A stretch of DNA of 64,000 nt from UBA2988 sp965237965 (lineage in GTDB: Bacteria; Gemmatimonadota; Gemmatimonadetes; Longimicrobiales; Gaopeijiaceae): NCBI GenBank assembly GCA_965237965.1, contig CBDEGT010000003.1:992001-1056000 (forward strand), written 5' to 3'. The position numbers and the translations under genes were made by a program. Of the stretch, positions 43,125 to 52,659 are shown piece after piece. A model generated the notes under the pieces. That model did no database searches. It was not told the DNA's origin and saw nothing but the letters and a program-made list of their open reading frames with translations. How positions within the stretch are numbered: position 1 is the first letter of the stretch; every line of letters starts with the position of its first letter.

Positions 43125-44708
43125 TCAGCCCCGCAGCCACATCCCTGCCAGCCAGTTCACGGTGACGAGTACCATCCCGATCACCGCCCCGAGCACGTAG
43201 CCGAGTCGGACGATCAGGCGGAGCTCGCGATCGGTCACGCGGCGGATGAGCTCCTCCAGCTTGGGCATCGGATAGTCGAGTACCTTTTTTTCGACCCGCC
43301 CGGCCACGTCGATCTGACCCACGACCTCTGGTACCTGCGTCTGTAGCCAGGCCCACAGCGGATCGCCCAGCCCCTTCTCGAGCCGCTGGGCCGCGTCGGG
43401 TGGGAACCAGCGGGCGGGCACGCCGATGGGTCGTTCGAGGATGACGGTCACGAGCCGGTCCGCGATTTCGCGGTAGAGCTGCCCGGCGGGTTCGGAGCGT
43501 GCCGCGTCGACGAACCCTCGCGCGAGCTTGTCGGTGGGTACGCGACCGAGCAGCTCTCCCCACGTGCGAGCGCTCGAGCGCTCGAGGGCGTGGTCGAGCT
43601 TCTCCACCAGGAAACCGCGCGTGGCCGGATCGCGCGCCATTCCGACAGCCCAGTCGGCCAGGGTGTCCAGCGCGCCCTGCACGCTGGGGTCGGCGGGGTC
43701 TCCGAGCACCGACTGAACCGGACGGCGCAGGAAGTCCACGACCGCCTCGTTCACGCTCCTGGCCATCGCGGCCTGCACGGCCGGATCCTGGAGGAGCTCC
43801 GACAGCCGCTCTGCGCCTTCCTTCTCGATGGTGTCGAGTACCCGGTCCACCGTCTCCTCGGTGACGACCAGGCGTGCCACGACTCGCTGATGGAACTTGA
43901 GGTCGCTCAGGAAGCGGCGGAACAGGTCGTGGAGTGTGCTCTCGAAGCGCGCGCGCGTGCTGGGGTCTTCCAGTAGCGAGCCCAGCCGCTCGATGGCGAG
44001 CGGGAGGTAGCCCTGGATCGCCCGCTCTGCCGCCCCCACCAGGCCGAGAGGGAGGATCTCCTCGAAGGTGCGCTCGTGGGAGAGCAGGCGGTTCGATGCC
44101 CGGCCCAGGTAGTCGGATACGGTAATCCGCAAGTCGTCGCTCTCCACGGCTCCGCGCAGCCATTCGTCTACCGCCTCCGCGATGGCCGCTTCGCGCGCGG
44201 GCGTGAGGACGCCGCCGATGGGCTCCTCGCGGATGGTGCCCAAGACCTCGCGGGTGCGCGTGGAAGCGGCGACCTCGAACTGCGGGGAGCGCACGTATTC
44301 CTCGAAATGCGTGACCGCATGCGCGGCGATATCGCGCAGCACGCCCTCGGTCTGCTCCCGCACCGCTTCCGGAAGGAGCTCGCGCAGGCTGCCGCGCTCC
44401 CGATGCAGGACGCTGTCGAGGAACACGGCCAGGCGATCGTCGAACGCGCCTCGGAATCCGGGTTCGGAAAAACTCTTGGCGAGGTCTTCGTCGGTGAGCA
44501 GCCGCGAGCCCACCGTGCGCCCGATCACGGATGCGAGTCGAGCCTGGTTCTTCGGCACGGCGCCCTGGAGGAATGCGAGGCGCCAGCGTCCGATCCGTGG
44601 CGCCCGATAGGGGTGAAACAGCATCCAGATCGCGACCGCGTTGGTGATGCCGCCGGCGAGGGCCGCGAATCCGATCGAGATCAGTGCGGTGATCAGCTCG
44701 CCTGACAA
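43125..44708 (-). CDS. DUF445 family membrane-associated protein
   Basis: About 527 residues. Starts with 'FAALAGGITNAVAIWMLFHPY', the DUF445 fingerprint (N-terminal membrane hairpin), followed by a long helical soluble part with repeated helices, and a closing hydrophobic segment 'LGYVLGAVIGMVLVTVNWLAGM'. The TTG at 44708 is a tentative start; no ATG lies close and the frame extends into the previous gene. Function unknown in the family. Confidence 0.78.
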   Translation of the reverse strand: MSGELITALISIGFAALAGGITNAVAIWMLFHPYRAPRIGRWRLAFLQGAVPKNQARLASVIGRTVGSRLLTDEDLAKSFSEPGFRGAFDDRLAVFLDSVLHRERGSLRELLPEAVREQTEGVLRDIAAHAVTHFEEYVRSPQFEVAASTRTREVLGTIREEPIGGVLTPAREAAIAEAVDEWLRGAVESDDLRITVSDYLGRASNRLLSHERTFEEILPLGLVGAAERAIQGYLPLAIERLGSLLEDPSTRARFESTLHDLFRRFLSDLKFHQRVVARLVVTEETVDRVLDTIEKEGAERLSELLQDPAVQAAMARSVNEAVVDFLRRPVQSVLGDPADPSVQGALDTLADWAVGMARDPATRGFLVEKLDHALERSSARTWGELLGRVPTDKLARGFVDAARSEPAGQLYREIADRLVTVILERPIGVPARWFPPDAAQRLEKGLGDPLWAWLQTQVPEVVGQIDVAGRVEKKVLDYPMPKLEELIRRVTDRELRLIVRLGYVLGAVIGMVLVTVNWLAGMWLRG

Positions 44709-44772
44709 GGGGTCGCTCGGTCTGCGGGAAACGAAGGCCTGGGCCGGGATGTGCCCGGCTGCGGACCGGGGC

Positions 44773-45723
44773 TCAGCGCTGGAAGTGGCGGACCAGCCCG
44801 CGTACCGGGTAGGTCGCCTCCGCCACCCGCAGCGTGCCGGACACCTCGAAGAGCGCCTCCACAGGCAGGAGCGGCCCGGCACCCTGACCGGCCTCGATGT
44901 GCGCGGTCTGGACCGAAAGATCGGCCGCCATCTCCCCGTCCCCGGAGGTGACCCGCCAACCCACGGGTACGTCGCGGCGCGCACGCTCGAACGCGCGCGT
45001 TTCCATCCACGAGACACCGACGTCGCGCCAAGGGATCTCGCGTCCGTCGTGGAGCCGGCCCCAGCCCTCGTAGCCACCGCTCCCGTCGGCTGCGGGCAGC
45101 TCCGTGCCCGTGAGGACGATTTGGACAGAATCCCCGGAGGTCAGAAAGAGCCAGTCACCGGCTGGTGGAGCCTCGCCGCGGTGCGCGCGCGCGAGGTCGA
45201 GCACCAGGCCGGGCATGCGCCCCTCCGCTAGCACGGCCGCGCCCTCCGCCACCACGAACGTCTCACCTTGTGCGCCGCTCCACGCCGATCGGGATGTCCC
45301 GATCGTCACCTCAAGCCGACGGGCTCCCTCCGAGAACACGAGTCCCTCCAGCGTCTCACTTTCGCTGACGATCAGGCGTAGACGCCCGTGTGGGTGAAGT
45401 CGCCACGGCACCCGGGTGGGTGCGGTTTCCCAGCTTTCATCGACGAAGGGTTCCCATGCACCGCCTCGCGCGATCCATGCGCGGGCGACGCGGTCGACCC
45501 CTCCTGGGCGTGTGTGCGCGGTGAAAAGCCATGGCACGGTGAGCGTGCTGTCACCGGCCGACCCCAGGAAGACCACCGCGCGCTCGAAGACGCGGCCGGG
45601 TCCGTTGGAAGTGGCGCCGTTCTCGGGCGACGCCGCACCCGGCTCGCCGTCGGTCGGGGCCTCCCGGCTGCAGCCGGCGAGGACCACGGCAAGCAGCAGC
45701 GTGACACCGGGGGCCGCCCTCAG
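44773..45723 (-). CDS. Lipoprotein of unknown function, lipocalin-like
   Basis: About 316 residues if the CTG at 45723 is used; it overlaps the stop of the symporter gene and gives a normal lipoprotein signal ('VTLLLAVVLAGC', lipobox LAGC). GTG 45687, which begins right at the lipobox, would leave no signal. The mature part is strand-rich with many Trp ('WLFTAHTRPGG', 'WIARGGAWEPF', 'GYEGWGRLHDG') and recalls lipocalin/AttH-type proteins. Translationally coupled to a dicarboxylate symporter. Confidence 0.62.
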   Translation of the reverse strand: MRAAPGVTLLLAVVLAGCSREAPTDGEPGAASPENGATSNGPGRVFERAVVFLGSAGDSTLTVPWLFTAHTRPGGVDRVARAWIARGGAWEPFVDESWETAPTRVPWRLHPHGRLRLIVSESETLEGLVFSEGARRLEVTIGTSRSAWSGAQGETFVVAEGAAVLAEGRMPGLVLDLARAHRGEAPPAGDWLFLTSGDSVQIVLTGTELPAADGSGGYEGWGRLHDGREIPWRDVGVSWMETRAFERARRDVPVGWRVTSGDGEMAADLSVQTAHIEAGQGAGPLLPVEALFEVSGTLRVAEATYPVRGLVRHFQR

Positions 45724-47000
45724 GCCGGAATCTCCATGCCCGCTTCGATGCGTACCTCGGTGTCCACGTCGGTTTCTCCCTCACTACGGGCGATAATGGC
45801 GGCGCCGCAGGAGTCGCTGAAGACGTTGACCGCGGTGCGGTACATGTCGAGTGGACGGTCGATAGCCAGCATCGAGCCCACGATCAGGTTCACCTCGGGA
45901 CCCCGCAGGTTGATCGCCTCGAGGACGATGAAGATGACGACCAATCCGGCGGACGGTATGGCGGCAGCCCCGATCGATGCCAGGAGCGCCGTGATCACCA
46001 CTACGACCTGCTGGGTCAGGCTGAGATCGAAGCCCAACACCTGGGCGATGAAGAGCGCGCCCGCGCACTCGTAGAGCGCGGTCCCGTCCATGTTCACCGT
46101 GGCCCCCATCGGAAGGACGAACGAGGCGACGCGATTGGAGACGCCCACGTGCTTCTCGACTGCGCTCAAGGTGACGGGGAGCGTGGCTCCCGAAGAGCTG
46201 GTCGAGAAGGCGACCAGGAGAGCCTCTCGCATGTTCGCGAAGTGGACGCGAGGTGTGATCCTGCCCAGCAGAAGCAGCAGTAGCGGAAGCGTTAGGAAAA
46301 GGTGAATGGTGAGGCTGGAAGCGATGGTTAGCATGTAGAGCCCGAGGGCGCGGAAAGTCTGGAAACCCGTATTCGCGATCATGGTCGTCATGAGCGCGAA
46401 GACACCAATTGGGAGGAACCGGATGATCCCCGTCGTGAGTCGCATCATCGCCTGGAAGAGCGCCTCGAACAGGTCCTGCAGAGTGCCGCGCGTGCGAGCG
46501 GGAAGAAGGCTAATGGATAGTCCGAAGACCATGGCGAAGAAGATGATCGCGAGCATGTCGCTGTTCGCCGCCGCCTGCACGACGTTCTGTGGCACGATGC
46601 TCAGCACGAGCTCGGCCGGTGAACCGGGCGTAGCCAACTCGGGCAACTCCTGCTGAGTGGCCACCCCAAGATCGGCGGCGGCGCCGGGACGGATGAGATT
46701 GACGAGGAACAAGCCGACGAGGATGGCCAAGAAGCTGGAGAGGGCGTAGTAGCCGAGCGTCTTCCCGAACATGCGCCCCACCGCGCGTCCCCCGCCGAGA
46801 GAAGCCACGCCGGTGATGATCGACGTGAGTACGAGCGGCACGATGATCATGCGCAGGAGGCGCATGAACAGGTCCCCGATCCACCCGATCTGTGCGGCGG
46901 CCGGCGAACCGAACGTGAGCCCGGTCCCGATCCCCAGCAGCATGGCCACGAAGACCTGCCAGTGCAGTTGATGGAACCAGGGCCGACGGTCGCGTGGCAT
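45720..47000 (-). CDS. Dicarboxylate/amino acid:cation symporter (DAACS)
   Basis: 426 residues, eight membrane helices with two re-entrant loops. The serine-rich 'AFSTSSSGATLPVTL', 'MGATVNMDGTALYE' and 'SDSCGAAIIARSEG' are the substrate and Na+ site motifs of the GltP/DctA family. Imports glutamate, aspartate or C4-dicarboxylates with Na+ or H+. Coupled to the downstream lipoprotein. Confidence 0.95.
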   Translation of the reverse strand: MPRDRRPWFHQLHWQVFVAMLLGIGTGLTFGSPAAAQIGWIGDLFMRLLRMIIVPLVLTSIITGVASLGGGRAVGRMFGKTLGYYALSSFLAILVGLFLVNLIRPGAAADLGVATQQELPELATPGSPAELVLSIVPQNVVQAAANSDMLAIIFFAMVFGLSISLLPARTRGTLQDLFEALFQAMMRLTTGIIRFLPIGVFALMTTMIANTGFQTFRALGLYMLTIASSLTIHLFLTLPLLLLLLGRITPRVHFANMREALLVAFSTSSSGATLPVTLSAVEKHVGVSNRVASFVLPMGATVNMDGTALYECAGALFIAQVLGFDLSLTQQVVVVITALLASIGAAAIPSAGLVVIFIVLEAINLRGPEVNLIVGSMLAIDRPLDMYRTAVNVFSDSCGAAIIARSEGETDVDTEVRIEAGMEIPA

Positions 47001-47045
47001 CGGGTGAAGTCCTCAGCAGATCGCTGAAAAAGGGGAGCGCACCTG

Positions 47046-47444
47046 CTAGACCGTGAACTGGGGTCGACGCGTCGCGTCCAGGATCTGGACCGGCGTGGCA
47101 GCGAGCTTCGCGTCCAGAGCTCGCAGGAATCTGTGGATCCGCCGGGCGTTTCTCCCCCAGTAGGCCTTGCCGTCGGTGGACGACGTCAGGTCGACCCGGG
47201 TCTGAGCGTTCTCGTCGAGTGTCACTTGGATGCGGATGTCGGCTCGTCTATGCAGGAATAGACTGACCGTTTCAGCCTGGATGAGCCCCTCCTCATCGTC
47301 GTCGCGCACGACCCGCCAGCGTGAGAGACCGCCACCCGCGAGCCGGAGCGCTACGTTCCACACGCGGTCGAAGGAAATCGCGTAGGTCCGACCGCGCAGC
47401 CGGAGATCGGGCGCAGCCGGATGGGTCGAGGCGCTCTCGCTCAT
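47046..47444 (-). CDS. Hypothetical protein, DUF1499-like
   Basis: 132 residues. 'RTYAISFDRVWNVALRLAGGGLSRWRVVRDDDEEGLIQAETVS', then 'ADIRIQVTLDENAQTRVDLTSSTD' and 'GRNARRIHRFLRALDAKL' match the DUF1499 pattern, though the family usually has a membrane anchor or lipoprotein signal and this one does not. GTGA/ATGA-type overlap with the SIMPL gene upstream. Role unknown. Confidence 0.65.
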   Translation of the reverse strand: MSESASTHPAAPDLRLRGRTYAISFDRVWNVALRLAGGGLSRWRVVRDDDEEGLIQAETVSLFLHRRADIRIQVTLDENAQTRVDLTSSTDGKAYWGRNARRIHRFLRALDAKLAATPVQILDATRRPQFTV

Positions 47445-48133
47445 GGAGTCAGAAGACGGTATCGAACGCTGACGTTGGCGCGGACGACTTGCTCGCCTGG
47501 CTCGACCGGCGTGGGTGCAGCCTGTGCCATGTCAAAGGCTACCGCCCCTCGCATCAGCGGTGGGGTCGGTGGATACGTGTAATCCATGCCGACGTTGACC
47601 TCTTGCGGAGGTCCGAGGGTCGCGCCCAGCGCGCTGGCCGCGGCCTCCGCCTCCGCACGTGCCTTGGCGACCGCCTGGCGTACCGCATCGAGTCGCGCGG
47701 GCTCGGTGTCCCGGGCCTCGAAGGTCAGAGAGGAGATGCGGTTGGCGCCCGCGGAGATCCCCGCATCGATCAGGCCGCCGACGCGAGTCAGATCGTCCGT
47801 TCGCACGCGAACGTGGTTGACTGCCCGGTATGCTTCGATGGTGGGGACGTTCTCCTGCTCGCGCGCGGGCCGGCGGTAGATCGGGTTCAGCTGGTACCCC
47901 CCGGTTTCCACGGTCACGGTCTGACCGCCGGCTTCGCGGAGTGCGCGCACCGTCTGCTCCATCCGTTCCGCGTTCTGGCTCGCGGCGTCGCGTGCGGTCG
48001 CAGCTTGGGTCTCGACCATGAAGCCGAGGCGGGCCCGGTCGCTCGGGAAGCGCACCTCGGCGGTCCCCTGGACCATGACGAACGGCTCGGACTGGGGCTG
48101 CTGGGCCGTGAGAGGAACCGTCGTGGCCAGCAT
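47441..48133 (-). CDS. SIMPL (DUF541) domain periplasmic protein
   Basis: 230 residues. 'VQGTAEVRFPSDRARLGFMVETQAATARDAASQNAERM', 'GYQLNPIY' and 'ISSLTFEARDTEPARLDAVRQAVAKARAEAEAAA' are typical of SIMPL/DUF541 proteins, secreted strand-helix proteins with a membrane-stress link (YggE in E. coli). The visible signal ('MLATTVPLTAQQ') is short; the same frame has no ATG further upstream, and nearby ATG codons are in other frames, so the true start may be shifted by an indel. Confidence 0.78.
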   Translation of the reverse strand: MLATTVPLTAQQPQSEPFVMVQGTAEVRFPSDRARLGFMVETQAATARDAASQNAERMEQTVRALREAGGQTVTVETGGYQLNPIYRRPAREQENVPTIEAYRAVNHVRVRTDDLTRVGGLIDAGISAGANRISSLTFEARDTEPARLDAVRQAVAKARAEAEAAASALGATLGPPQEVNVGMDYTYPPTPPLMRGAVAFDMAQAAPTPVEPGEQVVRANVSVRYRLLTP

Positions 48134-48469
48134 GGTCCACAGCGTGGCATCGTGCGCTTCATGAGGCGTCTCCTCCGACGAATCGGCCGGCCCTGACGAT
48201 GTCGCGTGTTCATGATGCAGCTTCCCCGAGCGTTGCGGGAGTCCCGCGTGGCTTCAGGCGCGCGGCGACGCGAGAAAGGCGGTTGCGGCGCAGGCCAGGT
48301 GCGGCGCAGGCCGGTTGCGGCGCAAGCCCGGTGCGGCGCCGTACGACCGGACAACGTAGGCCTTGCAACGACCCTCGTTCCCGGTGACCTTCGCGCCCGA
48401 CGTCGCGCATCCCCCACGGGTACCTCTCCTCAGTGCGTCCAAGCGAACGCCTCACAACCCTGGCTCTCC
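48134..48469. other. 336-bp divergent intergenic region
   Basis: Lies between the SIMPL gene (minus) and the nucleotidyltransferase gene (plus). Contains the tandem repeat at 48281-48344. Otherwise no clear coding content; promoters for both genes should be here, but I do not see a clean -35/-10 pair. Confidence 0.45.
48281..48344 (+). repeat. Tandem repeat, two 32-bp units
   Basis: Two copies of a 32-base unit, each made of a 17-base half (ggttgcggcgcaggcca) and a 15-base half (ggtgcggcgcaggcc). The second copy differs at six positions, mainly at its end. Very GC-rich, so slippage during replication is a likely origin. Confidence 0.85.
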
Positions 48470-49471
48470 ATGAAGGCCATCATACCGCTCGCGGGTAAGG
48501 GCACGCGCCTGCGACCCCACACGCACGTTACCCCGAAGCCACTGATCAAGGTCGGAGGACGTCCGGTGATGAGCTACATCCTGGACGACCTTGTGGAGCT
48601 GGGGGTGCGCGAGGTCGTCTTCATCGTCGGTTACCTGGGTGACGTGATTCGAGCGTATATCGAAGCCAAGTACCCCCAGATCCGGGGGCACTACGTCGTG
48701 CAGGCGGTGCAGGATGGAACCGCGGGAGCAGTCAAGCTCGCGGAGCCGTGGGCCGATGAGGAGCTGTTGATTCTCTTCGTGGACACCCTGTTCGACACGG
48801 ACCTCTCCCTGGTCAAGCGCCTCCCACCCGACGTAGCCGGGGTCCTTTGGGCCAAGGAAGTGGAGGACTATCAGCGTTTCGGTGTGATCGTACCGCGCGC
48901 CGACGGAACCATGGAGCGCATCGTCGAGAAGCCGAAGGAGCCGGTCTCGAAGCTCGCCAACATCGGGCTCTATTACATCCGCGACTTTGCCCTGCTCTTC
49001 GAGGGAATCCACGACACGCTACAGCGGGAGCCCGGGCCGGGCGGCGAGTTCTTCCTGACCGACGCCTTCCAGTACATGGTCGACCACGACGCCAGGCTGC
49101 TCGTCGCCCCGGTCGAAGGATGGTACGACTGTGGTAAGCCCGACACGCTGCTCGAGACGAACCGCCACCTGCTCGAGACCGGCCGGGCCGGGGTCGCGGA
49201 GGGCGCGACCTTGGTCGGTGCCCAGCTCGTCGACCCCGTGCGGGTCGAGGAGGGTGTCGAGGTGCGCGGCGGCCGCGTCGGTCCCAACGTGACGATCGGG
49301 AAGGGAAGCCGAATCGTGGACTCCTACCTGCGCGACGTGATCGTCGGCGACGAGGCCCGGATCACAGACGCCGACTTGTACGACTCGCTGCTCGGCAATA
49401 GAGTCGACGTGCGCGGTGTGAAGGGCCGGCTCAGCGTGGCCGACGATTCGGAGGTGATCGCGGAGAGGTGA
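48470..49471 (+). CDS. Sugar-1-phosphate nucleotidyltransferase
   Basis: 333 residues. 'KAIIPLAGKGTRLRPHTHVTPKPLIKVGGRP' is the NTP_transferase signature (Gly-rich loop and Lys). 'LFVDTLF' carries the metal Asp, 'EKPKEPVS' and 'GWYDCGKPDTLLETN' are RmlA/GlmU-like. The C-terminal ~90 residues are a short left-handed beta-helix ('RVGPNVTIGKGSRIVDSYLRDVIVGDEARI'). Makes an NDP-sugar for polysaccharide or cell-wall use; the sugar is not assigned. Confidence 0.92.
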   Translation: MKAIIPLAGKGTRLRPHTHVTPKPLIKVGGRPVMSYILDDLVELGVREVVFIVGYLGDVIRAYIEAKYPQIRGHYVVQAVQDGTAGAVKLAEPWADEELLILFVDTLFDTDLSLVKRLPPDVAGVLWAKEVEDYQRFGVIVPRADGTMERIVEKPKEPVSKLANIGLYYIRDFALLFEGIHDTLQREPGPGGEFFLTDAFQYMVDHDARLLVAPVEGWYDCGKPDTLLETNRHLLETGRAGVAEGATLVGAQLVDPVRVEEGVEVRGGRVGPNVTIGKGSRIVDSYLRDVIVGDEARITDADLYDSLLGNRVDVRGVKGRLSVADDSEVIAER

Positions 49472-49560
49472 GGCCCGGCCGGCCTCTCGCGCGCGACGTC
49501 GGCGCGGAGGTCCCCGAACGTCCCCGTCCAGACCGCCGTTCCTGTCCTGAGGTACCGCTC

Positions 49561-51156
49561 ATGAAACGTCATGTCGCCATCGCTCGCGCCGTGACCGTAC
49601 GGGTTGGTCAGGTGGCCGTGGCTCTGGCTGCGACCACAGGTACCGCGGAGGTCGCCGCGCAGGAGCGCCCCTCGCTGGTCGTTCTGCTCACCGTCGATCA
49701 GCTGAGGCCGGACTACCTGGACCGGTTCGCGCCCGACCTCACGGGGGGCTTCGCCCGGCTTGCGCGCGACGGCGCGTTCTTCACCGAAGCCTGGCACGAT
49801 CACGCGATGACCTGGACGGCGCCCGGTCACGCGACGCTGTGGTCCGGTCGCTTCCCGGCGCACAATGGCATCGTCTCGAACGCGCTGGGCGTTCCCGACC
49901 CCGCACACCCCCTGATCGGGGGTGCTCGCGGGCCGGGAGCTTCCCCCGCGCGCTTTCACGGAACCGCCCTCTACGACTGGTTGCGGGCTGCGGAGCCCGA
50001 TGCCCGGATGCTCGCGGTTTCGCGCAAGGATGGCGGAGCGATCCTCTCGGTCGGGTCGGCGCGCGTGCCGACGTTCTGGTGGGCAACGCAGGGGATGTTC
50101 ACGACCAGCACGTACTACACGGACACGCTCCCCACGTGGGTTGCCCACTGGAACGAGCGCGTGGCGCGGGCCGACTGGCGGGATCGTGTCTGGTCGCTCG
50201 CACTGCCCGAGGCCGCGTACCCGGAGCCCGATGACCTCACCTGGGAGGGAGTCGGCGCGGGGCGCCCGTCCACGTTCCCGCACCGGATGGAGTCGATCCG
50301 ACGCCTGGCCAACTTCCCTTGGATGGACTCGCTCACCCTGGATCTGGCGCTCACCGGCGCGCGAGAGCTCGCGCTGGGCAGGTCGGCCCCCCCCGACCTG
50401 CTCGCGGTGGGTCTCTCGACCCTGGATGTGGTCGGTCACCACTTCGGCCCCGACTCGCGCGAGGTGCACGACCACTTCGTGCGCCTCGACCGCTGGCTCG
50501 GCGCGTTCATGGCCGAGCTGGAGCGAGACCCGGGCGATGGGTCCGTGCTCTATGTCCTCTCGTCCGACCATGGCATTACGTCCATGCCGGAGGCGCTGAA
50601 CGCGCGGGGGGTCTCGCGGGCCGGCCACATCGACCTGGCGGCCTCGCTCCGCCGGATCGCTGGTCCGACGATGGAGCGTCGCCCGGATGCCTTCGGTATC
50701 CGGTTGCAGGGTGGCCTCGTGCTCGCGGACACGGCTGCCTTGCGTGCGGCGGGGATCGGCGTGCGCGAGTTGGCCACGGAGATCGCGCGTGGCTTTGCCG
50801 ATCTGCCCGGCGTGGATCGCACCTTCACGCCCTGGACGCTCGCGGTCACCCCCGAAGCGGATCAGGCGGCCGGCCAGTGGCGTCGCACGATCCCGCCCTC
50901 CTACGGCTGGATCGCGCTGGCGGAGCCTGAAGAGGGATGGGTGCTCGGAACGAACCTGGGTGCACAGCACGGCACGCCTCTGCGCGAGAACATGATCGTG
51001 CCGGTGTTCTTCCTGGGCGCCGGCATCCCGTCTGCTCGCATCGATCGTCCGATCCGGACGGTCGACGTGGCGCCCACGGTCGCGGCGCTGCTCGGCGTCA
51101 GCCCGACCGAGCCGGTCGACGGCGTCCCCCTGATCGAGCTGTCCAGCGGGCGCTGA
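49561..51156 (+). CDS. Alkaline-phosphatase-superfamily phosphodiesterase
   Basis: 531 residues, ATG 49561. Signal segment to about 'EVAAQ', so periplasmic or secreted. Metal sites: 'LTVDQLRPDYLDRF' and 'HDHAMTWTAPGHATLWSG' (Thr nucleophile in 'TAPGHA'), 'LSTLDVVGHHFGPDS' and 'VLSSDHGITSMPE'. This is the PafA/type I phosphodiesterase-pyrophosphatase layout, usually zinc-dependent. Likely takes phosphate from organic phosphate esters. It follows the nucleotidyltransferase gene by about 90 bases. Confidence 0.9.
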   Translation: MKRHVAIARAVTVRVGQVAVALAATTGTAEVAAQERPSLVVLLTVDQLRPDYLDRFAPDLTGGFARLARDGAFFTEAWHDHAMTWTAPGHATLWSGRFPAHNGIVSNALGVPDPAHPLIGGARGPGASPARFHGTALYDWLRAAEPDARMLAVSRKDGGAILSVGSARVPTFWWATQGMFTTSTYYTDTLPTWVAHWNERVARADWRDRVWSLALPEAAYPEPDDLTWEGVGAGRPSTFPHRMESIRRLANFPWMDSLTLDLALTGARELALGRSAPPDLLAVGLSTLDVVGHHFGPDSREVHDHFVRLDRWLGAFMAELERDPGDGSVLYVLSSDHGITSMPEALNARGVSRAGHIDLAASLRRIAGPTMERRPDAFGIRLQGGLVLADTAALRAAGIGVRELATEIARGFADLPGVDRTFTPWTLAVTPEADQAAGQWRRTIPPSYGWIALAEPEEGWVLGTNLGAQHGTPLRENMIVPVFFLGAGIPSARIDRPIRTVDVAPTVAALLGVSPTEPVDGVPLIELSSGR

Positions 51157-51200
51157 CGCGGAGTGACGATCGGGTTCGCGCCGCGCACCCGACGCTCCGC

Positions 51201-52430
51201 TCACCCCTTCCTGGGTCGGTCCTCCCCGGCCGCGACGAGCAGCGTGAGCAGCGCGCGCAGGACTCCCTCCGGCCCGCTCTCGTTCCGGTACCACTCGTCC
51301 GTCGTATGGGCGAGTCCGGCCTCGCCGCCGCCGCCGATCGTGACGGCCGGGACCCCGAGCGACATCGGGATGTTGGCGTCGGTCGAGGACAGCGCGAGCT
51401 CGGGCTCGACACCGACCGCGCGCGTAGCTGCGAGCGCCGCTCGCACCAGACGGTGGTTCGGATCGGTGCTTCCCGCGGGTCGGTCGCCGATCACCTCGAC
51501 CGCCAGATGCACGCGGCCTCGTCCGTTGGCGCTCCGGTTCGCAGCCGCGACCGCGGCTTGGGCTCCGGCCCTGATCTTCGCGTCCAGCCGGTTCAGCTCT
51601 TCCACCGAGTGGCTGCGCACCTCGAGCTCCACCCAGGCCTCCTGCGGGATGGCGTTTACGCTGGTCCCACCCGCCCACCGTCCCACCGAGAGGGTGGTGT
51701 GGGGCTCGTCCGGGAGCGCGAGCTCGGTGAAGGTGGTGACCGCCCGGCCGAGCGCGTGGATCGGGTTAGGCGTTCCCCAATCCACCCAGGAGTGGCCGCC
51801 AGGCCCACGAGCGTACACGCGGAAGCGCCTCGAACCGAGCCCGCCGGTCACCACCCGGCTGAGCCCCGCGCCGTCGAGCGACAGGAAGGCGTAAGCCGAA
51901 CGCCCGGCTCCGCCATCACGGAAGAGATGGCGCACGCCGCGCAGGTCACCCTCTCCCTCCTCACCGACGGTCGCGGCAAACAGCAGCGGGCGGGACAGTC
52001 GTGGTCGGACCTCGCCAATGCAGCGGGCGAGCGAAAGCAGCGAGGCCAGCCCTCGAGCGTCGTCCGAGATGCCCGGTCCGGTCAGGCGGTCCGTCACCTC
52101 GCGCACACGCACGTCTGTGTCAGCGGAGAAGACCGTGTCCAGGTGCGCGGAGACGACCAGAGGCGCGCCCCCGGTCCCACCCCACCAGCCGAGCACGTTG
52201 CCCTCGGCATCACGTTCGGAGTGCAGCCCGGCTTCGCCCATGAGCTCGGCCATGCGGTCGCCCCTGGGGCCCTCTCCGAATGGGGGAGCCGGAATCTCGG
52301 TCAGCTCGCGTTGTTGCCTCAGCGTCCGGGCGTCGTCCTCGAAGATGAAGGCGCGCGCTCGGAGCACGTCGGGGCGCTCGAGCAGCGCGTGTTGCCCTCC
52401 TCCCATGGCTTCTCGTCCGGTCCGTTTCAT
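51201..52430 (-). CDS. M20-family metallopeptidase
   Basis: 409 residues. Metal ligands: 'VVSAHLDTVF' (H and D), 'ISDDARG' (Asp), 'GEEGEGDL' (Glu), 'HTTDEW' (His). Lid-dimer domain in the middle ('GGHSWVDWGTPNPIHAL'). Matches peptidase T / DapE-ArgE-like exopeptidases or amidohydrolases, with two catalytic zincs. No signal peptide. Convergent with the phosphodiesterase gene. Confidence 0.92.
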   Translation of the reverse strand: MKRTGREAMGGGQHALLERPDVLRARAFIFEDDARTLRQQRELTEIPAPPFGEGPRGDRMAELMGEAGLHSERDAEGNVLGWWGGTGGAPLVVSAHLDTVFSADTDVRVREVTDRLTGPGISDDARGLASLLSLARCIGEVRPRLSRPLLFAATVGEEGEGDLRGVRHLFRDGGAGRSAYAFLSLDGAGLSRVVTGGLGSRRFRVYARGPGGHSWVDWGTPNPIHALGRAVTTFTELALPDEPHTTLSVGRWAGGTSVNAIPQEAWVELEVRSHSVEELNRLDAKIRAGAQAAVAAANRSANGRGRVHLAVEVIGDRPAGSTDPNHRLVRAALAATRAVGVEPELALSSTDANIPMSLGVPAVTIGGGGEAGLAHTTDEWYRNESGPEGVLRALLTLLVAAGEDRPRKG

Positions 52431-52451
52431 GGCGTGAAGCTCCCGCGGGGA

Positions 52452-52613
52452 ATGTGGCCGGAGATGCCCGATCGCCTCCAGTATCGGATCGAATTCTCGT
52501 GGAGCTTGAAGCTGACGTCCCGAGGTAAGGGTCTACGGCAGGTCATGGAGGCCCTTGGTGGCACGCGTCTCAAACTCGAATCCTTGGATTGGACGAAAGA
52601 GCCCGAGGTCTAA
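52452..52613 (+). CDS. Possible small protein (53 aa)
   Basis: ATG 52452 (or 52464) to TAA 52611-52613. 'RLQYRIEFSWSLKLTSRGKGLRQVMEALGG' is a mixed strand-helix sequence with normal residue composition. No strong ribosome site and no recognised family; it lies in the upstream region of the minus-strand M20 gene and might be chance. Confidence 0.35.
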   Translation: MWPEMPDRLQYRIEFSWSLKLTSRGKGLRQVMEALGGTRLKLESLDWTKEPEV

Positions 52614-52659
52614 GGACGAGGCGGCGTATCGTCCCAAGCGCGCCAGCCGGCGGATATAG

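Noticed and set aside
44709..45077. Longer start for the DUF445 protein
   Set aside because: The extension runs through the lipoprotein gene on the same strand in another frame and lacks the family's residues.
49324..51678. A 784-codon open frame on the minus strand
   Set aside because: It lies opposite the nucleotidyltransferase, phosphodiesterase and part of the M20 gene, is Arg/Gly/Pro/His-rich and has no domain. Typical shadow frame in high-GC DNA.
50937..52613. A 558-codon open frame on the plus strand opposite the M20 gene
   Set aside because: Composition is arginine-rich without domain features and it crosses two real genes. Only its last ~53 codons, beyond the M20 gene, were kept as a weak small-protein candidate.
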